Shown here piece after piece: positions 22,145 through 34,470 of a stretch of 64,000 nt of DNA. The translations under genes were made by a program, and so were the position numbers. How positions within the stretch are numbered: position 1 is the stretch's first letter; the number at the start of each line of letters is the position of its first letter. The stretch lies in contig OU612074.1 in the NCBI GenBank assembly GCA_914767715.1, forward strand, positions 10,078,062 to 10,142,061, read 5' to 3'. Origin of the DNA: Membranipora membranacea (Eukaryota > Bryozoa > Gymnolaemata > Cheilostomatida > Membraniporidae). The notes under the pieces were generated by a model, which saw only the letters and a list, made by a program, of their open reading frames with translations, had not been told where the DNA came from and did not search any database.

Positions 22145-22880
22145 ATGAACAAGGTTATACTTATCACTCTTCTTTTCGCCATCCTTGGTGCAAGTAAGTA
22201 ATAAAGCGTTTTATAGAACACAGCTCAATTTGAATTATGCTAAGAATATATGAAAAGAACCCAGTAGCTGCGTTTAGTGACTGTTTTTTACAGGTTGAGA
22301 AGCTAAATTAATAAAATAGAGTTAGGGAGTTATACAATATAGACAGTATGAATTGAATCTGTGTTTAACAAAAATCTGTGTAATATACTGGCAGTTCAAA
22401 ATTATACCATTTCGTGTTTTAGGCGCAGTACATGGTGGAAAGAAGAAAACAGTTAACATTGTAGCATATGGTGGAGGGAGACCAACATCTCAGCTGGATA
22501 GCCCAAATGGTCATAGAAACAAGAGAACTCTGAGGTTTAACACGGCACTGAGTTATAGCAACAAGGGAGCAATAAAACCTATGCCGAATATGATTCTGCC
22601 GCCGGGTTATAGGAGCAATCAGCCACTGGGCTACAGAAACAAGAGCGGAACAGAAGGAGCAACATTAGCATCCAATCAGGAGCAACCAGATGGTCATAGA
22701 AACAAGAGAGCAATAAAACCACTCAATTTGAGGTTTAAGCCACTGAGTTATAGAAACAAGAGAGCAATAAAACCACTTACTCTGAGGTTGCAGCCACTAG
22801 GTAATAGAAACAGGAGAGCATCAGTCGTCAGTTCACTGGAGGCCTGTAAGAAATCTAAGTTTTGTGCTGTACTCTTTTAG
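22145..22880 (+). CDS. Secreted multi-peptide precursor with RNKR cleavage sites, family R, gene R1
   Basis: Coding exons 22145-22193 and 22423-22880 give 168 residues (49 + 458 nt, phase 1). A UTR exon precedes them and AATAAA lies at 22973. Exon 1 encodes the signal peptide MNKVILITLLFAILGA. The rest has VNIVAYGGGRPTSQL, several GHRNKR/SYRNKR/NRNRR sites of the furin or prohormone-convertase type, and 18-residue repeats (AIKPLNLRFKPLSYRNKR, then AIKPLTLRLQPLGNRNRR). It ends in ASVVSSLEACKKSKFCAVLF, a CX5C loop. Cutting would release several basic, Pro-containing peptides. One site is SYSNKG here instead of SYRNKR in R2, so one cut is lost. The design resembles neuropeptide or apidaecin-type antimicrobial precursors; I recognise no family. 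Confidence 0.85.
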
Positions 22881-23451
22881 CAGACAATGATAAATCCATC
22901 TAACATGTTAAGAGTGTTAAAGACATCATAGCATTCCATTCCATGTTATCCACCAGTTTTACTTTATTAACTAATAAACCTCGCAGCAAACGGAAATTAA
23001 TTTCAGATAGCAGCCTATTGAATACATTCTAAAACTGTTGACTGTATAATATTTTATAGCAGTATTACTGTGTAAGCACAGATTTGAGGATGGTAAAAAT
23101 GTCAATATTGGGCGACCAATAAATGAATGAAGAAATACAAATTTGATCGACAGAAATGTAACTTTGGCCATTTAAATGATACCAGAAGATTGCTTGGACC
23201 TTTGATCGGCTGTGAAATGGTCCCAAATGCCTTCAACTTTATTTTCTAATTAAGCCTGACTGTTTCATACTGGGCTTTAATATTGTCATCACCTGACAAG
23301 TCATATTATTAACATTAAAAAAACCAATACTTATAGTTGATATGATAGTAACATGAAAAGCTGTCTTCACGGTGATATAAAACACACCTTAACTTGAGTC
23401 ATGTCCCCTTTCCCTATACAATGAGCGTAAATACAAATACTAATTTTAGAC

Positions 23452-23700
23452 ATGGTGGCGTGGCCTAGTTGGAAATCCCAGGACTACTGATCAAGTGGAT
23501 CCCATTTCTCTCCTGGATGGGGCAGTTGTTTGACAGATAAGTATAACAATATGAGAGCGGTTGGTTGTACAAAAAAACATCAGTGTTAGGGTATTCTGAC
23601 CTGGTTCTGACACAAGGAGGCAATACCCGCAAGTCAAGAACGAGGTTCAATACCTGTTCCAACCTCACGGCTAGACAAATTGAATTACATTTTGGTTATA
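23452..23700 (+). repeat. SINE-like element downstream of R1
   Basis: Starts TGGTGGCGTGGCCTAGTTGG, a good A-box, and shares GGTTGGTTGTAC and CTGACCTGGT with the other SINE-like copies. AGGTTCAATACCTG near 23642 is B-box-like but distant. A partial relative follows R2 at 34865-35040. Confidence 0.55.
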
Positions 23701-23859
23701 TCAAGCATGCGAAATTTAAGAAATATGAATGATGAGTATTACATGACGAGTTACATTGAACAAATCACAGCTTGACAAGTGGACAAGATGAACCAATTGA
23801 AATACAATAAATGACATCTATAAAGTATAAAAATAAATCAATTAAAAAAAATTTTAGGT

Positions 23860-24820
23860 TTAGTTGAATCTCTTTATATACAATAAAATATGTACACCAC
23901 TCAATTAACTGGAAGTTCCTATATTCCCTAAAAAGCTGCTATTGGGTATAATCTATGACTGCATTAGCAGTCATCAATAATTGTCATAAGTAGTTAGTAA
24001 TAAAGTAATAAACACCCGGAAGTGCAAGTAGGCCCATAGACACAAAGTTATGGTTTTTCTGTTGAGAAAATTGCAAGACTATTCGGGATCATTAGCTTGA
24101 GAGGAAAAGGATGAAGAAAGTATCAAACGTATTTAATAAAAATATCAATACCATCTAACAATGACATTCCTGCCCAATTATGTTACTTCCAATGTAATTT
24201 ATTGCAACTCTCACAGAAATCATGGGGTTCATGATGAAGAAGTATTTTTATATGAATAAAAAAACAATTTTAAAATATAGTGCATGCAGATAGACTAGAT
24301 AGCCTTTCTTTAACAAAAATGCTATTGGTGTACTTTGCAGTGTAACAAAAAGGTACACCGCTCATTTGTTGCGGTGTGTGGAGCGGTTTGGTTTGATGGT
24401 ACAGTTCCAAGGATGCCACTGATCCCCAAAAATCTTCTGAATATATACAGCACTCCTGTCATGAAGTAGCAGAGAATGTTTACTACTGCAAACACTGACA
24501 AACTCTCCTGTCGGTATAGGATGGATAATCTTAATATCTTGCTTTTGAATCCTTTCAAGTGCCTTCAAGTTATTCTGTGTACTCGAAAAAAAATTTCAAA
24601 GAACCTGCTGAGAAACTGAATGTGATTACCAGGATCAGACCAGGTTGTGCTGATATTCTCCCACACAGGCCTGGGTAGTCATAGCATTTGTACAACCAGT
24701 TACTAGCTACATATGCTGCTAGTTGGTCAAAACGGTCACCCACCATGGAATGAGCCCAGGTCCTCGGGATCAGCAGTCCTGAATTTTACCACAAGACAAC
24801 CCATCTTATGTATTTTCAAT
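23860..24820 (-). repeat. Inverted F half-unit E3 (upstream part only)
   Basis: Reverse complement of the F upstream region: it keeps a TATATAAAG near 23873, the distal promoter part (GACTGCTAATGCAGTC region) and the SINE. All transcribed F sequence is lost. It faces away from forward unit B, sharing the centre near 24815. Confidence 0.75.
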
Positions 24821-25134
24821 GAAAATTCCAACTAAATCATAATATCAGATTCTCATTAGAATTAGGGAAAACAGAACTCTTCATATGGTTCAGTCTGCTG
24901 TTTTGCTTTTGCAGTCATGACTTGAAAAGCTGTATCCTTTTAGAGTATAAAACGGTTTTACCAGAGTTTAGCTGAAATCAGGTTAAGTAGTGTTGTCTCA
25001 CATGTACCCATTCTATTTTTCCTTAGCAATTCAGATGTGCCAGCAATGTCACCATCAACATCAAAAGCCTTACAACCAATTACCAAACCAAATTTATCAC
25101 TTTTATTAAAAATGTATTGATACTAATAATGGAG

Positions 25135-25422
25135 ATTTCATTGATCAGGATTCTGGCAGAATCATTAACATGGCACTATGAAGCATTTGTGTTTAGTCTC
25201 CATTTCCACTTGCAAGCCAAGTAAAGTTCCACTTTGTGACTGATTGCAAATAATATGAAGACTTAATAAATGCAAAACCAGGATATGAGTTTCATTGCCA
25301 CTATTAGCATTATTTGCAATCAGTTACAAGCTTTGCTTTGGTTGCAAGTGGAAATGGGGACTAAACATAAATGCTTTATAGTGCCTTGATAATGATTCTG
25401 CCAGAATCCTGATCAATAAAAT
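25135..25422. repeat. Long hairpin upstream of F2
   Basis: Unit B copy of the inverted repeat at 13042-13329, with the same arms and centre. Confidence 0.9.
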
Positions 25423-26417
25423 CAGCAACAATTCATATCTCATATAATCATAAAAACCTTAAATGATAGCGATAAATGGGTTGGTAATTGGTTAGAGTGC
25501 TGGAAGTTGTTATTATTGAGGATGACTGCAATACATCGCAACTGCTCAGCAAAATTGCTGGTAGGTGAAAATATTAAGAATTCATCTGGATAGCTAGGGA
25601 TGGAACGTATAGGTGAAAATCAGTATCAGTTCATGTGAAACAGCACTACTAAACCTGATTTTCGCTGAAAGCTGGTAAATCCGGTCATGACTGCAAAAGC
25701 AAAACACCAGATTGAACCTAATCAATGCCAAATCCGATAATTATTTCTGATATGAAAATATCATCAAAAGTTGTCTTTACAAAGATCTATAACACACCTA
25801 AATCTTAAATCTTACTGCGCCTAGTTGAGAGCCTGGTTTTCACATTCAGTTTCTCAGCAGGTGCTTTGAAAAAATTTTGAGTACACAGAAATGACTGTCT
25901 CACTATCCAACCATATTTTGCGATTCAGTTACAATAAAATGCCAGAAGGTGTACACTTGATAGAAGAGAAATGGATATAAGGGCCATAGATGTTGGCATT
26001 TTTGAGTGTCAATCAAATTACTGTCACATCTCACATTTCCATCCTGAAGAAGCTTAGTCACCATTAGTAAATAATCAACAATATTTACAGTCTCATCTAC
26101 ATTTGAACAAGGAGCTAGACATGATTGGAAGAAACATAATCCGGCAGGATATCATTGTATAGACAGTATTAACCATTTTATTAAATACATCTAAACTTAC
26201 TTCCTCTTTTTTCGTCCAAGCTAATGATCCCGGATTCAACAGAAATACCATAACTTTGTGTCTATTGGCCTCGCTTGCACTTTCAAGTGTTTCTCATAGA
26301 TAATTATGTTATGATTATTGATGATGGCTAATGCAGTCATAGATTCTAGTGGCTACTTAAGGAATATAGGAACTTTCAATAGCTTCCAGCTAATTGAATG
26401 CTTTACATATTTTGTTG

Positions 26418-26425
26418 TATATAAA
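26418..26425 (+). promoter_or_regulatory. TATA box of F2
   Basis: TATATAAA with the same context as F1. The UTR exon ends at 26491. Confidence 0.8.
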
Positions 26426-26602
26426 GAGGCATCAACTTAGATAAGTTATCAGTCTTCTCAGTTCACATACTCCTATTGATCTCCAAATAAAGTAAGTTAA
26501 GTATACTGTAATATAGAGCTGACTGTGGTAACCTTTTGGAAAAAAAGTTCAATGTGTTCTATTGATTAATTACACATTGACTTGAACTTCTTTCAGATAA
26601 TA

Positions 26603-26918
26603 ATGAAGGTACTCGTACTCATCTCACTGCTCATTGCTGTGTTCGGTAAGTTAAAACTTTACACAAATATTATCCATCTCTAACCTTTGCAAATCATTCT
26701 CCCCTGAGTGGATGAAATTTGATAAATTATTTTGTTTCGTTCCATAGAAATTTGCCAACATTCACACTTTGCCTTAAAAGATAATCTGATCTATATTTTC
26801 AGCTGTTACTCAAACTGAAGCTGATCTTAAATCAACCATCAGCAAAATAGTGAATAGTGATGCTGGTCAAAAAGTAATATCGGTAGTTGGGAATGTTTAT
26901 GATAAGATTAAAGGATAA
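26603..26918 (+). CDS. Secreted 52-residue peptide precursor, family F, gene F2
   Basis: Coding exons 26603-26645 and 26803-26918 encode the same 52 residues as F1. The first intron (26492-26596) is only 105 bases against 391 in F1: a clean 286-base internal loss that keeps both splice sites and the CTTTCAG acceptor. The 3' UTR exon starts at 27204. It should be expressed like F1 unless the lost intron held control elements. Confidence 0.87.
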
Positions 26919-27319
26919 CAAAACTAGAGGCAGCCTACTATCAAGGTATGTAATATATCTTATGAATATTGTAATATAAATGCCCTTGTGCTGTCATGAA
27001 CAGAAATGACAATTAGGACATATTTGACTACGAGGCATACGATTTTTGAGATTGCACATAAAATTTATTGAAAAGTGACCACGGGAAGTTATCTCTGTCT
27101 GTATTTTAGTCAGTATTAGACACATCATTATTAGTAATATGTGTGTCGAGTAAGAACGTAAAAATTTGATCTCATTGACCTATGTTCCTTTTTCCTTTTA
27201 TAGATGTCAATGACGCATATATGAGCCATATAGAAAGCCGGGAATCCTTTCATCCACCATTATAAGATCCATTTTCATGCATGACATTGCTAATTAATAA
27301 ACAAATAAGTAAATAAATT

Positions 27320-28299
27320 ATACGACACCAAAGATCTTTTTCAACAAAAAATGTCAGTAGATATTCAAGCAACTTCTAGTTTCCCGAGATCTACAGTATT
27401 AAGTAAGGTAGCACTATCAAGAGGTGATAGTAATGCAACTAAAATTAAAAAAACTTTGGTAAAAAATTTTTTTAAAAACTTAACGCGTAGAGGATTTGCA
27501 ATTTAGTTATTTCGAAGTGCGTAAGAGAAACTAAATATGATGACAGTCAGTGTACCGTGAATCTGATCAGTCAGATCATTAATCAACAAAAATTTTAATC
27601 AATCAACTCACAACAAATGGAAATTGAACCAATAACAGGATTCAGAAAAGAAGCAGAACCTGAATCTGTAAATTGCTTTAACAGTAACAAGCACTAGCAA
27701 ACCAAAGTATACATTTAACTGTCTGTGCATCACTAAGTTTGTCTATTCCTTGTATGGGTCCAGAGGGGCTAGAGCCAAGAGGTTGTAAATTCAACCAATT
27801 TACTATGGGGATATGTGTCTGTCTGAAAGAAATTGGGATAGCTAATGACTGTTTTGCCTTCTCTCTTATTAGAGAATTTTTTTCCTTTCAAACCATGTGT
27901 CTCAGTGGTACAGTAATTGACTATACACTCACTGTTCTTAATGTCCTGCATTTAGCCCCGCTTGCACCATAGATTTTAATAATAGCTGTTGGTAAAAGTC
28001 AGTGAAAATCACATGGTTCTGTCTCAGTCCGAAGACTGAGAAACACAGGTGCAGCCGCCATACTTGGTGCCAAGTTGCACACAGTTTGCAAGCATTGCCT
28101 TATGTGATGTTACTCTGATGTTATATCGGCTGATTACCAATGCCGATTGACTACCAATGCCTTTAAAGTTTAAAATCTCATAACTACCTCAATATAGATT
28201 CTAATGCTGAAACTTGGTTACTCGATAAACTAGTCTGAGCCCCCTTCCTCCGGCGAACCCCAGCCAGGGGGGAGGATGATTGTAGATTGACGATATAAG

Positions 28300-28330
<31 letters not shown>

Positions 28331-28740
28331 ATATATATAACTTCAAATAAAATGTATGTACAGGAATCAATGGCACAAGAATTACGTACCAACATTCCCT
28401 TTTGTGTATGCTAGAGTTTTGAGTCAGCTGTTCTACTCAAATTGATATAAAACCTATTGAAATCTGTGGAAAATCCGACCATTCATGATATTTATCCTTC
28501 CATTATCATAGCATAGCGTATTTTACAATAGTTTATAAGCTGACCTGCTAGTCCCTGTCTGTTACCATGGAACCTTCCTCCTGCATGTAAAGGCTTGCTA
28601 CTAAGAACCATTATCATAAAATAATTTTTGGAGACTACTTAGTGCAATCCTGGCTTGAGTTGAATAAATTGTTTTGAGGTACCTAATCCAGATGGTCCCA
28701 GCTATTGGCAGCTCTATTCATTTGCATCCGCACCAATGGA
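27320..28740. other. Non-coding stretch of unit B after F2
   Basis: Copy of 15720-17120 with a longer (AT)n run (28299-28338). No gene supported. Confidence 0.5.
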
Positions 28741-29860
28741 TTAATTTTTTTAAATTGCAGTCACAATCATGGCGGTTACTCTGTATGATTCTTAGCTTGA
28801 GGTGCTTGATTTACTGTAATCTTTGTCGAGCAAAAGATTGTTTTACCAGAATTCAGCAAAAATCAGGTTCTGTATTGCTGTTGCACGGGTACACGTTTCC
28901 TAGCCAAATTTTTGAAATACTCGATATCCATTCTAGTTTTCGCCTACCTATTCAACCCCTAACCATCCAGATGCATTATGATTTGTTGTCTAATCTCTAT
29001 GAAATGTTTTTTTTATTTATTTCACTCAACAGGAAACAACTTTTACTGAACATTTTAGATGTTTTGTTATGTCACCCTCCGCAATAATAAATAATATCCT
29101 CCATTCTGAACTTTTGTATTTATAGAGGTTTAACCTATGATCAGACATCAGTGTTTTATATCACATCCATACAAAGAATCACCAAAATGATAGTAAGTAG
29201 CTGTTATATATCAAGATTCCTACCAAAGTTTCAAGTGGAGTCTCCGAAAACAGGATCTTATAGTAATTCGGTCATGCAAGAGCAGGGTATGAGTTTTCTT
29301 GCCATTATTTAATAAGTCTTTATATTGTTTCGGTTAGTTACAACAGGAAACTCTGCTTGACTTTCAAGTGGAATGATGACCTGGTAGTTCATCTTAATTA
29401 TTGATGGTCAATTGCGAATGTGCATTGTTAACACTTCTGCCAGAATGCTGCTCAATAATATCTCATCTGATGAGTCATTTCCACAAACTTTCTAAATATA
29501 ACTCAAATAAAAGCACTTATTTTTCTGATTTCTGATTCTGTTTTTGAAAGGATTGGGAGTTATCATTATACAGGGGACTGGAGCTGAAAATTGTCATAGT
29601 TACCAAGATAAGACAGGAATTTTGAATGCATATGTATGACTAGAGGCGGAACAAATAGGCTTAAATGAGCACGGGTATATGTTGTTTGGAAAAAAAATAT
29701 TCCATACTCAACGAAGAATGTAGAAAATCCAATACATAAGCAGTTCAAGTAATAACTGAAAATCGAAGAACCATCCTGTAGGAACCATACTCCAAATCAA
29801 AAAATTATTTCAGATGTGATAGTAACATGAATAGTTCTCTTCGCAAAGATATATAAAACA
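28730..29860 (+). repeat. Diverged F upstream module, unit B copy
   Basis: Near-identical to 17110-18250, ahead of R5. Confidence 0.75.
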
Positions 29861-29971
29861 CTTATATATATATATATATATATATATTGAGATATACCAA
29901 CTTAAGCTGCCCTTGTGCAAAAAAATCATGGCATCATCTGCCTGTAACCTTGTTTCACCAGGTCGCTGTAA

Positions 29972-30277
29972 GCATATGGTGGAGGGAGACCAACATCACA
30001 GCTGGATAGCCCAGCCAGTCATAGAAACAAGAGAGGAACAGAAGGACCAAGATCAGCATCCAAGCAGGATTGTCCAGATGGTTATAGAAACAAGAGACCA
30101 ATGAAACCGCTTACTCTGAGGTTTAACCCACTGAGTTATAGAAACAAGAGAGCAATAAAACCACTTACTCTGAGGTTGCAGCCACTAGGCAATAGAAACA
30201 AGAGAGCATCAGTCGATGTTCACTGGAGGCCTGTAAGATATCTCAGTTTTGTGCTTTACTGTATTAGTAGACAATGA
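29972..30277 (+). pseudogene. Family R precursor lacking exon 1 (R5)
   Basis: Unit B twin of R4 with the same 101-codon frame, the same missing middle part and the same one-base loss near the end. These defects therefore predate the A/B duplication. A Gly codon at the first cut site still gives RNKRGTEGP. Confidence 0.75.
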
Positions 30278-31054
30278 TAAATCTCTAACATGTTAAGAGC
30301 GTTAAAGACATCATAGCATTCCATTCCATGTTAACCACCAGTTTTAATTTATTAATTTATTAACTTATAAACCTCTCAGCAAACAGAAATTTATTTCCAA
30401 TAGCAGCTTATGGATGTACTCTAAAACTGACTGACTGAATTAATTTTTCATAGCAGTATTACTTTATTAGCATATATCTGAGGATGGTATTTAAGTCAAT
30501 ATTGGGCGACCAATAATTGAATGAAGAAATACAAATTTGATCAACAGAAGGAAAGCAAAGTATATTTAGCCTGTTAAATGATACCAAAAGAACGGTTGAC
30601 CATTTGATCGGCTGCGAAATGGTCAAAATGCCTTAAATTATATTTTCTTATTCAGCCTGAGTGTTGCATTAATCGAGTGACTCGTTGTTGGCTTAGCCAA
30701 TACTGCGGTTGGAAGAATCTAGGTTAAAATCAGATGATGTGCTCATTCTTATTAGGATTATTAAAATATCATGCTTTTTTAATTATAGTAACTTCATTGA
30801 ATATCATTAATAAAATTAAAGACCAGCATCAATTTTCATTAAGGTTCAGCATCGAGAAATTCTTCCTAGATAAAAATGGATAAAGATATATATATATATA
30901 TATGTCATTAACGGTGGACAGATGCCCAACAATTTTTGGTTTACGGCTACAAGTTAGTACTGCCTGTGGTGGCAGACTGATATCTCAGAGGGGACAACAA
31001 CGAACTGATTTACAGGAGGTAGACACCTGATGGGGGGCAGGAACAATCAACCTT

Positions 31055-31150
31055 GAAAGCTCCCTCGGTGGGATTAAAACCCGCAACTACTGCGTCACCA
31101 ATCGTCCGGCAGTCAATAGCAGGCAGCCTAACCAATTGCGCCATCTCACC
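31055..31150 (-). repeat. tRNA-derived SINE head, unit B copy
   Basis: Same A-box and B-box-like motifs as 19440-19535. Confidence 0.6.
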
Positions 31151-31495
31151 ATCTCTGAATAGTATAGTTGTAAAGATGTGAAACATAGTCTGCAGGGTGC
31201 ACTGGCTTTTGCTTTTTCACATTGGCACAACACCTTGATTCAAAGATAATTGGAATACCCTTTGTTACCCCAGAGGGAAGGTCAGTGGTCAGCAAGGTGT
31301 TAAAAAAATATTATCAGTGGCTGAGAATTTAAGATTGCAAATTTTTCCTTTTAAAGTGCTAAGGAAAGCAAAAAACAACAAATGTTCATATCTAAGCATT
31401 GACATAGCAATGAACAATACAATTGAATTTACTCACACAAGCACATTATTGAATAATTCAACCATTTTCAAAGTGCAAAAACTCAAGGTCTAGAT

Positions 31496-32338
31496 CAGCT
31501 GTGGGCAACCTGCGGCCTTTTTGCCAGTGCGGCCTAATGGGTAATCTTTTGCGGCCTAATTGTGGCCTCATGTCTGTGAAAATCACACATTCAAGTTTTT
31601 ACTGTCATGTGGATGTCCAAGTATGCATTACCATGTTCAAGCACAATTCAGTGTTGGGATACCAAATATATTTGCATTCTGTATCAACCATGCGCGAAGT
31701 TACTTGCATGTAGAAAAAAAAGGAAATTCCCGAGCCATTCTACACAAAAGCATCATGAATGTACTGGTGCCAACTACTTTTTCACTCGCTTCCATTTGAC
31801 TAAATACCCCAAACAGTGAAGAAGTTGTCGTAATATTGTGAGAGAAAAGCAATTTAATCAATTCTTTCACCTTTGGATATTTAACTACAAACTGTTTTTT
31901 GCAAAGCTGTCATTTTGAGCAAGAATTGAAAAGTTGTTCTATCAAAAATTTGACATTGTTACAAGTGCGCCAGCATTTTGCCTGAAATGTTCCAGATTGA
32001 ATCTCTTTGACAAGTATGCAAATATTTACTGCACTTCTTGAGCGCTCATCGTGCCCTTTGCCCTACTGCTCGAAACACTTGGAAACAGCCATGTACACAA
32101 CCGTTTGCCAGACACAAAAATCCAGTAGTTTAGATAAACAATATAAAGCTAAACTGATGCTTATTGCAACATAACAATAACATTTTTATCGACACCTAAA
32201 TCTGCTTTAGTTTGTGTAAAATCCACAGTGCGACATTATACTTCGCGTTAAAGTTTGTGCCGGAAAAATATGTTGTGGCCTTTTGTGTTGATTCTGCATA
32301 AAATGCGGCCTTCTTAAGAAAAAGGTTGCCCACCCATG
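31496..32338. mobile_element. Non-autonomous hAT-like element, unit B copy
   Basis: 843 bp with the same ends and the same GTCTAGAT/GTCTAGAG flanks as the unit A copy. It was duplicated with the unit, not independently inserted. Its host foldback spans about 31205-32825. Confidence 0.85.
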
Positions 32339-33464
32339 GTCTAGAGTGTGTTTCTCCCCTGTTACATATTTACACTAAAACGATGATCCACAAACAGTAT
32401 AACAGTAAGCCTAGCACCGGTTTGCCTAGTCAAGCTGCTATACTTTCAAATTATCACAAATATGTATTGGTCAATAACAGCATAGGCAAAATATTTTAAT
32501 TTAACCTGTGACACGGGAGATAACAAACTCTAGTCCCTTCTAGACCCTGAGTTTTTGCACATTGAACTCGATTCTATCATTCAATAATGTCCTCGTGCGA
32601 GTAAATTTAGTTTTTTTGTCCAACGCTATGAGTATACTTTGATAAGAAGTGTGGTTGTTTTTTACTTTTCCACACACTTTAAGGCAGTCACAATAATGTA
32701 ATTGATAAAAATATCTGATTGCACAGATGGGCACTAATTATACTTTTTACCTATTGGCTAAGATCAAAGTGTCACTGCCAATGGCCAATAAGTGCCAGTT
32801 CAGTTTTGGCAGCTCGCTGCACACCCACGATTAGGAGGTCCGCCATGGCTTTACCTCTAGGATGCATTCTAGTTTTCTAGGATGTATCACATTCTCAGTA
32901 TGAGGATTTAGGGCACCTTGCATCCCTCTTTAAGGGCAGCCCACTATTCTGATTCTTACCAAACCGCAAGATGGTGATGATAAAATATTAATTTAGATAA
33001 TTATTTGAAGGATTTACAAATCTTCCAGGACCTATGAGACTCTTGACCTTTACAAAGACTATAAATAAACTAAAATTGGCTAGTCTGTGAAAATAGTCAT
33101 TTCCATTTTGCTTCCCCTTGACACATACTTTCTGTGACTTCCTGTTGGTTAACCAAGTTTTGCAATTGATAAAGGATTTCCCTCTATTTCAATTATCAAC
33201 AGGACCAGTCGATTCACACTAAAAGAAGGAAAACTAAAATTAGCTTGTCTGTGAAAAAGATCAGTTAGGCCATATTTATCTTGCTTCCCTTTCACAAACG
33301 TGATGAGCAGGATATCAATCTCAAAAACTGCTGTTCCCCATAAGGTGCATCTTCATCAATAACATATAATCATTATATGCATCCAATCTGGATGGGCATC
33401 ATAAAAACAACTTAAGTAAATCATTTTGTCTCTAAAAGGATGTCCTGTATGGGAACTTGAGATG

Positions 33465-33471
33465 TATAAAA
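33465..33471 (+). promoter_or_regulatory. TATA box of R2
   Basis: TATAAAA as in R1, but about 30 bases between the box and the UTR exon are missing compared with R1, which would move or weaken the start site. The UTR exon ends at 33528. Confidence 0.65.
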
Positions 33472-33732
33472 AGCATGTGTAGTGAAACAGCAACACAGAG
33501 CACAGCTTCATCTTTGATACACAAGTACGTAAGTTTTAAGATAGCACTGATAACTCAATCTAATCAACTTGCCTGTATGTATATCAGCTCAAAAAGTGAA
33601 ACTAACTCCTTGGCATATCATGAACACGGGCATCTATTATTGTAATGGATATGACATGTTGTATTCTCAACGCGATTCTCTGATCTCTCAGATTCTGCCG
33701 TTCATAACATAAATATTGTCTCTCTTTTTAGA

Positions 33733-34470
33733 ATGAACAAAGTTATTCTTATCACTCTCCTTTTCGCCATCCTCGGTGCAAGTAAGTAATAAAGTGTTTT
33801 ATAGAACACAGCTCAATTTGAATTCCGCTAAGAATATTTGAAAAGAACTCAGTAGCTGCGTTTAATGAGTGTTTTTTCTTCAGGTTGAGAAGCTAAATTA
33901 ATAAAATAGAGTTAGGGAGTTATACAATATGGACAGTATGAATTATATCTGTGTTTAACAAAAATCTGTGTAATATACTGGCAGTTCAAAGTTATACCAT
34001 TTCGTGTTTTAGGCACAGTATATGGTGGAAAGAAGAAAACAGTAAACATTGTAGCATATGGCGGAGGGAGACCAACATCTCAGCTGGATAGCCCAGATGG
34101 TCATAGAAACAAGAGAACTCTGAGGTTTGACCCGGCACTGAGTTATAGAAACAAGAGAGCAATAAAACCGATGCAGAATATGATTCTGCCGCTGGGTTAT
34201 AGGAGCAATCAGCCACTGGGCTACAGAAACAAGAGCGGAACAGAAGGAGCAACATTAGCATCCAATCAGGAGCAACCAGATGGTCATAGAAACAAGAGAG
34301 CAATAAAACCACTAAATCTGAGGTTTAAGCCACTGAGTTATAGAAGCAAGAGAGCAATAAAACCACTTACTCTGAGGTTGCAGCCACTAGGTAATAGAAA
34401 CAAGAGAGCATCAGTCGTCAGTTCACTGGAGGCCTGTAAGAAATCTAAGTTTTGTGCTGTACTGTATTAG
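33733..34470 (+). CDS. Secreted multi-peptide precursor with RNKR cleavage sites, family R, gene R2
   Basis: Coding exons 33733-33781 and 34013-34470, 168 residues, same structure and phase as R1. AATAAA is at 34563. It keeps SYRNKR at the second site (lost in R1) but has SYRSKR at a later one. The end is SLEACKKSKFCAVLY. Other changes are few (VYGG for VHGG, MQNMILPLG for MPNMILPPG). Expected products include TLRFDPALSY, AIKPLNLRFKPLSY and AIKPLTLRLQPLGN with basic ends trimmed, plus the CX5C peptide. Conserved frame, length and processing motifs in two copies support a real secreted precursor; its role is unknown. Confidence 0.87.

Larger units (their letters stand above)
12724..23860 (+). 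repeat. Duplicated unit A (one F gene, one R gene, one broken R copy)
   Basis: Matches unit B (24820-35200) nearly base for base at an offset of 11.6-12.1 kb. Differences are small indels, microsatellite length, a 13740-13905 segment absent from B and a 286-bp intron segment absent from B. Order: hairpin module, SINE, F1, non-coding, second module, R4 fragment, SINE, hAT inside foldback, R1. Confidence 0.93.

Noticed and set aside
34171-34470. Separate 99-residue gene
   Set aside because: It is only the last part of R2 exon 2, started at an internal codon.
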